Origin: Flavobacteriaceae bacterium
GTDB lineage: Bacteria; Bacteroidota; Bacteroidia; Flavobacteriales; Flavobacteriaceae
Direction: 5' to 3'
Assembly (NCBI GenBank): GCA_023254815.1
Contig: JALRKI010000022.1
Location: 1 to 11,897 of the forward strand
Length of the DNA: 11,897 nucleotides
Below, piece by piece: positions 6,540 through 11,897 of the stretch. The position numbers and the translations under genes are program-made. A model generated the notes under the pieces. That model saw only the letters and a program-made list of their open reading frames with translations, was not told where the DNA came from and ran no database searches. Positions within the stretch are counted from its first letter, which is position 1, and every line of letters begins with the position of its first letter.

Positions 6540-7577
6540 ATGAATGCCCCATATCGTCCTTCTTTTGTCAAGCCGCTCGATTTTGGTTTTGTAGGATGGC
6601 TCGAGGAAACCAACCAATACCTCTTGTCAGAAAACCCATTTTCAGATGAAACCATGGTTCCTGCTTATCCCCATAAATCATGTGTTCAATTGGCTTCTGT
6701 AAAGGCCATTCGTTCGACAAGCCAAGATGTTACCTCAGGTCGCTGTCAAAACGTTTATCAGGTCGGCGATCATGAAGTTACTGTTGACTTTCAAAACCAA
6801 AAACTTCATGAGGTTTTCGGAGCGGGTTTGAGGCATTTGGAACTCAGAACAAAACCCTCTACAGAACTCAACTACCAATTCACGATTGTAGATGATACAA
6901 TTCGGTTATTCAAAAATAAAAGCCTAATCCAAGAGGAACCCACTTACCGTTATCATTACCTTCAATCCCTTTTTGCTAATGAATTGATTGGTGCATACAA
7001 TAATGTCGACCGTCCCGATTGGCTAGCGTCCTTTCATGCTTCGGCAGTTCAAATGAATGACACCGCACTCCTTCTGTTGGGTGATTCCGGCAGTGGAAAA
7101 AGTACCTTGGCGGCGATTCTCAGCGCTTCAGGGTTTTGCTGTATTGCTGATGATTTAGTATTAATGCGTCAATCCGATAGCCTCATTTACCCAAGTCCAT
7201 TGGGGATTTCGGTCAAGGCCGGATCATGGCAGACATTAGAACACTTCTATCTCAATCTTAAGCAAATTCAAAATTCGTCAATTCAAAAAAAATCTCAATC
7301 AATCAAATATCTGCCGATTCACTGCCGTGAGAGACCTCCAACCCCAATGCCTTGTGAACATTTAGTTTGGGTTAACTTCAATCCCCAATCTGTTTTCAAA
7401 ATAGTGCCATTGACTCAATTTGAAGCCTTACAAAAACTCATTCCTGACACCTGGATTGCCCATTCGAAAGAAAATGCCAAGCAGTTTTTAAACTGGTTTG
7501 TTCGAGCCAAATCTTGGTCCCTGTCCTACTCAAACTATAAGGAAGTTTTATGTTGGTTTAAAAACTTAACACATTAA
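6540..7577 (+). CDS. HPr-kinase-like P-loop protein (RiPP-associated type)
   Basis: A 345-residue cytoplasmic protein. Its C-terminal half looks like the HprK/P kinase fold found beside lasso-peptide and other RiPP genes, where one group phosphorylates the precursor peptide. Seen: 'LASFHASAVQMNDTALLLLG' (162-181), the Walker A motif 'GDSGSGKST' (181-189), and 'CIADDLVLM' (201-209) with the paired aspartates of HprK-like proteins. 'YPSPLGISVK' (217-226) follows, in the place of the family's substrate-side loop. The N-terminal 140 residues match nothing I recognise. It is 345 residues, longer than the bare kinase domain. The start at 6540 directly follows the hairpin, and a start further downstream cannot be excluded. 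One base separates it from the nucleotidyltransferase gene, so the two form an operon. Family-level call is good; the substrate is unknown, and no precursor peptide is visible nearby. Confidence 0.72.
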   Translation: MNAPYRPSFVKPLDFGFVGWLEETNQYLLSENPFSDETMVPAYPHKSCVQLASVKAIRSTSQDVTSGRCQNVYQVGDHEVTVDFQNQKLHEVFGAGLRHLELRTKPSTELNYQFTIVDDTIRLFKNKSLIQEEPTYRYHYLQSLFANELIGAYNNVDRPDWLASFHASAVQMNDTALLLLGDSGSGKSTLAAILSASGFCCIADDLVLMRQSDSLIYPSPLGISVKAGSWQTLEHFYLNLKQIQNSSIQKKSQSIKYLPIHCRERPPTPMPCEHLVWVNFNPQSVFKIVPLTQFEALQKLIPDTWIAHSKENAKQFLNWFVRAKSWSLSYSNYKEVLCWFKNLTH

Positions 7578-7578
7578 A

Positions 7579-8679
7579 ATGCCGAGATCTAAGCCGTTTG
7601 AAACCTTGTCTTTCGTTGCAAATTTGATTGACCCATTTGCCGACAAAGACAGTCTTGAAAAGATGTTAAAATGTGGTCCTGATTGGGATGAGGTAGTTAG
7701 AATAGCGAGCCAACACTTGGTACTTCCTACCCTGTATTATCAACTTAAACGCAATTGTCTTTTGGACTTTCTTCCCAAAGATTTAGCAACCTATTTAAAT
7801 CAACTGAGTCAATTGAATCATGAACGAAATGAGGCACTTATAAGACAAGTTGCCGATATCCAACAAATATTTCAGAGAAAAGACATCCAAGGCATTTTTG
7901 TGAAAGGTGCTGCCCTGTTGGTCAGCGGAGCAATGACCGATGAGGGAGAACGCATGGTTGGTGATATAGACATCTTGGTCAAGACTGACCAATGTCAGCT
8001 AGCCCATGATTGTCTTAAGGGTCAGGGCTATTTCCACCCTACTCCGATTAACCCTGGCGCCAAGCACCTTAGAAATACTGCTAGGCATTTGCCTCGATTG
8101 CACCACAGCTCTCAACCTGCTGGTGTAGAAATTCATCATAGATTACTTCAAAAAGATCAACAATCCCTTCTCAATCCTCAGTCCGTATTAGCTCAATCAA
8201 GACAATCAATGGGCATTTCAATACCAGCGGAAGCAGATATGTTCCATCATGCCATTCTAAACTGGGAAATCAATGATTTGGGTAATATCAATACAAATCT
8301 ATCCTTAAGGTCTGTTTACGATGCCTTGATCATATTGAAATTTTACAAAAATTCCATCGACTTAATCGAGCACAATCAAATCCAATCAATCAACAAATTT
8401 TTACAAAAATGCGTTGTCCTATATCCCAATCACCTCATGCTTGGCAAGCTTCAAACCAATGGCTTCACTCGACATCACTATGCCGTTTTATTAAAATGGC
8501 CTCTTTTGGATGAGTTCAACAAAACCATCCAAGGTTTGTTTCGTTTTTCAAAACTACTCATCAATCGCTTGAGGCAATTGATCTTTAACAAAGCCTACCG
8601 TAAGGACGTGTTCAATAATCCTGCCTATGCCCTGCAAGCATGTCATAGAGTTTTCTTGCGCTTGGTACTTTGCAGGTGA
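7579..8679 (+). CDS. Nucleotidyltransferase family protein (NTP_transf_5, PF14907 type)
   Basis: A 366-residue protein with the polymerase-beta-like nucleotidyltransferase signature of the PF14907 family, found repeatedly in RiPP and polysaccharide clusters. Seen: 'GIFVKGAALL' (105-114), the catalytic metal-binding 'GDIDILV' (128-134, with Asp129 and Asp131), and 'VEIHHRLL' (183-190), whose Glu184 gives the third acidic ligand. The N-terminal region (35-100) has the helical 'A..H.V.P.LY..L' pattern of the family. The C-terminal third is helical and basic. All three acidic positions are present, so it is probably active. The gene starts one base after the kinase stop codon and has no own promoter, so it is co-transcribed. 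The acceptor it would nucleotidylate is unknown. It converges with the next gene 13 bases downstream. Confidence 0.78.
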   Translation: MPRSKPFETLSFVANLIDPFADKDSLEKMLKCGPDWDEVVRIASQHLVLPTLYYQLKRNCLLDFLPKDLATYLNQLSQLNHERNEALIRQVADIQQIFQRKDIQGIFVKGAALLVSGAMTDEGERMVGDIDILVKTDQCQLAHDCLKGQGYFHPTPINPGAKHLRNTARHLPRLHHSSQPAGVEIHHRLLQKDQQSLLNPQSVLAQSRQSMGISIPAEADMFHHAILNWEINDLGNINTNLSLRSVYDALIILKFYKNSIDLIEHNQIQSINKFLQKCVVLYPNHLMLGKLQTNGFTRHHYAVLLKWPLLDEFNKTIQGLFRFSKLLINRLRQLIFNKAYRKDVFNNPAYALQACHRVFLRLVLCR

Positions 8680-8692
8680 TTAAAACAAAAAA

Positions 8693-9457
8693 TTATTTTA
8701 ATTGAAATTCAACACCCAGTTCCAAACTGGTATCTCTTCGATATAGCATAATATAGGGCGTAGAATGAAAGCGATAAGTCAAATCTAAGAAAATATCAAA
8801 TTTGGGTAGAATATAATAGAGTCTTGGCTGAACGAATAGGCGATAGTCTTCAGAATTTGTTGTCTTAATTTGATAATAGACCGACAAATTGATAAAAGTA
8901 TTCTCGGTAAAAGAGTATTTAGAAAAACTGCTAAAACTATAGCGCCAATTGTAAACTTGTATTTGAGTAACCAAGTCCTTGTCATAAAGCTCGTCCTCAA
9001 AAAATAAACCTGCGGAAAGATCCAAATAATCACTATCCTTTGACCACAGATTGTGACGGTAGCCCCCTCCAGAGGTAAAACGATGATTCATTCGCAGAGA
9101 TTTTAAATTTTGCGCTTGTAAAAACCCAAAAATCGAATTTTTTTGAATTTTATAATTATACCTAAACTGACCTGTAAAATCAGAAGATATGGTCTGATTA
9201 CTTTCTTCTATATAGTCATAATTCAACAATAGTCTGAACAAACTTCTGTCTACCGATTGAGCAAACTGATGGGCTGTACTGAACTGAATTAGATCGATAT
9301 TTCCAAAGTTGAAATCCCCTTTAAACCCCATGCTGTAGGACATCTTTTCATCCAATTCTCTCATCATATTCTCCGTGTTGATGATGGTCTGAGAAAAAAC
9401 ACAGTGACAAATGAGTGACAGTAAGATTGTACTGAAAGTATTTATTTTAGAAGTCAT
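8693..9457 (-). CDS. DUF481-type outer-membrane beta-barrel protein
   Basis: A 254-residue secreted protein. The first 22 residues form a signal peptide ('LLSLICHCVFSQ'), probably cut after the Gln. The mature start 'IINTENMM' and the alternating hydrophobic/polar strands rich in Tyr and Phe are typical of Bacteroidota members of DUF481 (YdiY-like). These are small barrels with about ten to twelve strands. The terminal strand 'TSLELGVEFQLK' resembles a strand recognised by the outer-membrane assembly machinery. Family function is not established; the E. coli relative was described as salt-induced. The start ATG at 9457 is supported by the signal peptide. It appears monocistronic. No promoter could be identified in the very AT-rich upstream region, and no clear terminator lies between it and the converging nucleotidyltransferase gene. 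Confidence 0.68.
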   Translation of the reverse strand: MTSKINTFSTILLSLICHCVFSQTIINTENMMRELDEKMSYSMGFKGDFNFGNIDLIQFSTAHQFAQSVDRSLFRLLLNYDYIEESNQTISSDFTGQFRYNYKIQKNSIFGFLQAQNLKSLRMNHRFTSGGGYRHNLWSKDSDYLDLSAGLFFEDELYDKDLVTQIQVYNWRYSFSSFSKYSFTENTFINLSVYYQIKTTNSEDYRLFVQPRLYYILPKFDIFLDLTYRFHSTPYIMLYRRDTSLELGVEFQLK

Positions 9458-9610
9458 AAGATGTTTTTAAATTATATTGGAGTCTACCAAAGATCATTTA
9501 ACTAATATATCAATAAATATATTTTTTTTAAACACTTAATTATTTTCAATTAACTAAATTCGGAAAATTCTCTCTTTTCATTAATATCCATTTTCAATAA
9601 TGATCGAATA

Positions 9611-9632
9611 AGTACTGATAATAATCAGTATT
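9611..9632. repeat. Palindrome in the AT-rich spacer
   Basis: TACTGAT (9613-9619), loop AATA, ATCAGTA (9624-9630) is a perfect 7-bp inverted repeat that extends by a G-T and an A-T pair. It lies in the 245-base spacer between the DUF481 gene (starting at 9457, minus) and the end of the 118-residue protein gene (9703). It could be a weak terminator for the nuclease operon or an operator for the DUF481 gene. The bases after it on the minus strand are not a T-run. Confidence 0.35.
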
Positions 9633-9702
9633 ATGAATTGTTGAACGGTTATCAGCCAAAACACCCGAGGAATATGCAATATGATTCAGTTTTTGCCAGA
9701 AA

Positions 9703-10059
9703 CTAACTGATCATTTTCATTAATGTGCCTTTTTGCACAAAACCATGGTCTTCCAAAACATATTCGATTACCGCACTGCATCCAGCTTTAGGAAAGCCCG
9801 AAGTCTCATAGACGTGTAAGGTGATATCGTCTACTTGAAAGAAATAATAAGCTTTGGTGAATGAGGCAGTATTCATTAAAGCAATTTGGTCAATTTTCGG
9901 ACGTCGTCTAGGTTTGTCAGGATTTCTTGAGTTGGGGCGGTATTCCCAATGGAACAAACCCAATTTGGTGATTTCGACTAACTGTTCCTTTTGAAACTGA
10001 TCCAGCCATCGCCTCATCAATTCTGTTAAAAATTCAGGAATATTGTCTGGCCACTGCAT
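9703..10059 (-). CDS. Hypothetical protein, 118 residues, coupled to the DUF2779 nuclease
   Basis: I do not recognise this protein. It has no signal peptide or membrane segment and so should be cytoplasmic. The N-terminal 35 residues look helical ('PEFLTELMRRWLDQFQKEQ'). A basic stretch 'NPDKPRRRPK' (47-56) follows. The second half looks like alternating strands, with 'YYFFQVDDITLHVYETSGF' and a single Cys. The frame is open further upstream to 10119, but the ATG at 10059 is preferred. It forms the overlap TGATG with the stop codon of the upstream nuclease gene, the usual arrangement for translational coupling. A start at 10119 would overlap that gene by 61 bases. The coupling suggests the two proteins are made in similar amounts and act together, but the function is unknown. 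Confidence 0.72.
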   Translation of the reverse strand: MQWPDNIPEFLTELMRRWLDQFQKEQLVEITKLGLFHWEYRPNSRNPDKPRRRPKIDQIALMNTASFTKAYYFFQVDDITLHVYETSGFPKAGCSAVIEYVLEDHGFVQKGTLMKMIS

Positions 10060-11897
10060 CAGGACAATGATTTGAGGTGTTCGTATATCATGACCATAGC
10101 AAGGGTATCCAATTCGCAATAGCGTTTAAGCGCATCAGCAATTTCATTTCTTTCTGAAGCAGTCATTTCGGTGTATTGTATTTTCCCATAAGCGGTCAAA
10201 GCAGCACCCCCGTCATTAATGTTTTCTATGTCCGATAAGGTAGCATCCAAGTCATCAAGTGATAAATTATCAAACACTGAAGGAAGCATTTTATAGGGGC
10301 TTACTATACCGTCTTGATTTCCAGTCAACCAAACATGACTTGGAGGGAAATTTTTACTCGTCAGCTGTATTTTGCCTATGGGCTTGGCGTACTTCTCTTG
10401 AACGGCCTTGCTGGATTGTAATACAGCTGGAAGGACATGTTTGATAGAATTTGAACCGAAGGTAAGGGGATTGTAATAATATTTTTTTACAACCTCGCAT
10501 AGGTCAATCATATTCCTTTTTGGTATGGGCCAAGGTTTAGGGTGTTTATCTTTTGGTTGACAAATAGATTTTATAAATACCTCCAGTTCATATTTAGAGT
10601 CGTGATCAGAGGAAAGGAGTTGATCGAGAATGGCATTAAGTATGGTGTTTTCGTGCGTTGAATAACGAAAAATAGTTCCTTGATCTTGAGACAAAGCAAG
10701 GCGCAATTGTTCCGCAAACTCAAAATTCGGAAATTCTCCAGGGGTGATATTCAAATATTCATGAGCGTGTTCCACTCGGCCATCTTCATAACAGATATGA
10801 TGAGAAAACTGAAATGCAATTTGTTCGTATGGCTTCCTTCCAGCGTGAAAAGGTAAGGGCACTGTTGAAGTTTCAAAATCAATAAAATGCAATGGGAAAA
10901 CCCAGGTATTCATTTCAACTCTCAAGCCTTCGACATCAACATATTCCGACCAATCTCCATCTCTTTCCTTCTGTATTTGAAGCCACTGACGTTCTTTGGT
11001 GGACAAACCTCCGACTTCCTCCTTGTATTTGATGTCTTCAGGTTTAAGCTGGTCTTTGAACAGAAGCCCTTGTTCAAGTAATTTTGGGTTATTTAAGTTC
11101 CAGATGTTAAAGATATTTGGTCTAACCAAATCCTCATCAGTCCAATGGTGTTGTGATTTAAAGCAATGGTCAAAGCCCGACAGCTTCGCCAATCCCTCTG
11201 TGCTTTCGTCTTTTTTATATTCACAATTTTTACAAGCAGAGAACTGGGTTGGCCAATTGGGATAATAATCGTTTATACGAATATCCGACAATAGGTTTAC
11301 GGCCTGAAAAAAATTCAAATTATCATAATACCTATAGCTGCCATCGTGAATCTTGCTCACTACCTCCGTCAAATTTTCCAGATGCAATAAATTATTGCCT
11401 AAGTCACTCGACTCATTCACTAAAACTTCAACGCCAGTTCGTTTTTCAAAATCTTGTTTGACCCTAAACAATTGGTTCAAACCTTCAACTGAAGCTATCT
11501 TCGTCTTGTCGACCAAACACAGATAGGGCGTCACCTTGAAATCAGGCAAACAACGTTGAGTAACATGCGTTTGAAATGCCAAATCGAACAAATAGGGTTT
11601 CCAGCGGCTCACTAATCCACCATTTTTGCCAACAAAATTGTATTCTTCGGTGGGATCGATTGACTTGGCTTTTACCTCTATCAGTTGGATCTGATTTCCT
11701 TTTTTAAGTAGTATGTCAGTTCGGACAAATAGGTTGTCAATATAAAAAGCCGCTTCATAGATTATGACCTCCTGTTGATTGAGCAACTCAGCAGTTTGAT
11801 TAGCCAGGCCTTGATAGTCATTACCCTCATAGGGCGAATCAATCAAAACCCCGTTAGGAAATTTCAAACGGGCATATTCTTCTATTTGAAAGCCACC
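10059..11897 (-). CDS. DUF2779 protein: Cas4-like PD-(D/E)XK region plus DEDD-type exonuclease region (5' end outside window)
   Basis: The frame is open to the window edge, giving 612 visible residues; positions count from that edge. The N-terminal half resembles Cas4/AddB-type nucleases: Glu48 in 'YEAAF', Asp61 in 'RTD', and the 'IEVK' strand with Glu74 and Lys76. After it come Cys222, Cys225 and Cys245, possibly three of the four ligands of a 4Fe-4S cluster; the fourth is normally near the N-terminus, outside the window. The C-terminal half is DUF2779 with exonuclease-like motifs: 'HFIDFET' (337-343, Asp340 and Glu342), 'FRYSTHENT' (410-418), 'MIDLCEV' (463-469), 'GSNSIKHVLPAV' (481-492) and 'RYCELDTLAMV' (592-602, Asp597). 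The early residues 'FQIEEYARLKFPNGV' match the family near its start, so probably under 60 residues are missing. Its process is not established; DNA repair or phage defence is plausible. It is followed by a coupled small gene. Confidence 0.8.
   Translation of the reverse strand, partial: GGFQIEEYARLKFPNGVLIDSPYEGNDYQGLANQTAELLNQQEVIIYEAAFYIDNLFVRTDILLKKGNQIQLIEVKAKSIDPTEEYNFVGKNGGLVSRWKPYLFDLAFQTHVTQRCLPDFKVTPYLCLVDKTKIASVEGLNQLFRVKQDFEKRTGVEVLVNESSDLGNNLLHLENLTEVVSKIHDGSYRYYDNLNFFQAVNLLSDIRINDYYPNWPTQFSACKNCEYKKDESTEGLAKLSGFDHCFKSQHHWTDEDLVRPNIFNIWNLNNPKLLEQGLLFKDQLKPEDIKYKEEVGGLSTKERQWLQIQKERDGDWSEYVDVEGLRVEMNTWVFPLHFIDFETSTVPLPFHAGRKPYEQIAFQFSHHICYEDGRVEHAHEYLNITPGEFPNFEFAEQLRLALSQDQGTIFRYSTHENTILNAILDQLLSSDHDSKYELEVFIKSICQPKDKHPKPWPIPKRNMIDLCEVVKKYYYNPLTFGSNSIKHVLPAVLQSSKAVQEKYAKPIGKIQLTSKNFPPSHVWLTGNQDGIVSPYKMLPSVFDNLSLDDLDATLSDIENINDGGAALTAYGKIQYTEMTASERNEIADALKRYCELDTLAMVMIYEHLKSLS

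Noticed and set aside
8680..8702. Possible bidirectional terminator TTAAAA/TTTTAA between the two convergent genes.
   Set aside because: The stem is only six A-T pairs and cannot be told from background in this AT-rich sequence.
10060..10119. Longer 138-residue version of the small coupled protein.
   Set aside because: The extension overlaps the DUF2779 coding end by 61 bases, while the ATG at 10059 gives a standard TGATG coupling.

Overview
The window comes from a chromosome of a Bacteroidota bacterium, probably of a Flavobacteriia- or Cytophagia-like lineage. Several signs agree. The tmRNA encodes the tag (A)GENNYALAA. Promoters have the Bacteroidota form TTG-N20-TAnnTTTG. Shine-Dalgarno sequences are mostly weak. 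The AGCS transporter, the outer-membrane beta-barrel and the cold-shock protein all resemble Bacteroidota forms. Base composition is AT-rich and even across the window, and no transposase, integrase or CRISPR array was seen.

Left part (1-3822), housekeeping. The C-terminal end of uvrB (+) converges with sucC (-), leaving one base between the stop codons. A divergent promoter region separates sucC from a small cold-shock protein gene that starts with TTG and ends in a clear hairpin terminator. Next comes a minus-strand NAD-dependent dehydrogenase of the fungal LYS1 (saccharopine dehydrogenase) type. Divergent from it is a complete tmRNA gene (ssrA, 3429-3822) with its own strong terminator. 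No protein-based gene call would show the tmRNA.

Middle part (3823-8679). A 670-base stretch with no convincing gene follows; it holds at most a short coding-like remnant. Then comes an AGCS sodium:alanine/glycine symporter. After another 380-base gap, and directly behind a hairpin that abuts the start codon, lies a two-gene operon. It encodes an HPr-kinase-like P-loop protein and an NTP_transf_5-type nucleotidyltransferase. Relatives of these two are known from lasso-peptide and other RiPP maturation clusters, but here the pair stands alone.

Right part (8680-11897). A DUF481-type outer-membrane barrel gene (-) converges with the nucleotidyltransferase. It is followed on the minus strand by a translationally coupled pair. 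The upstream gene, cut by the window edge, encodes a large nuclease-like DUF2779 protein (Cas4-like PD-(D/E)XK region plus DEDD-type exonuclease region). The downstream gene encodes a 118-residue protein of unknown function. The orphan kinase/nucleotidyltransferase operon and the nuclease/unknown pair are the two places most likely to hold something not yet described.
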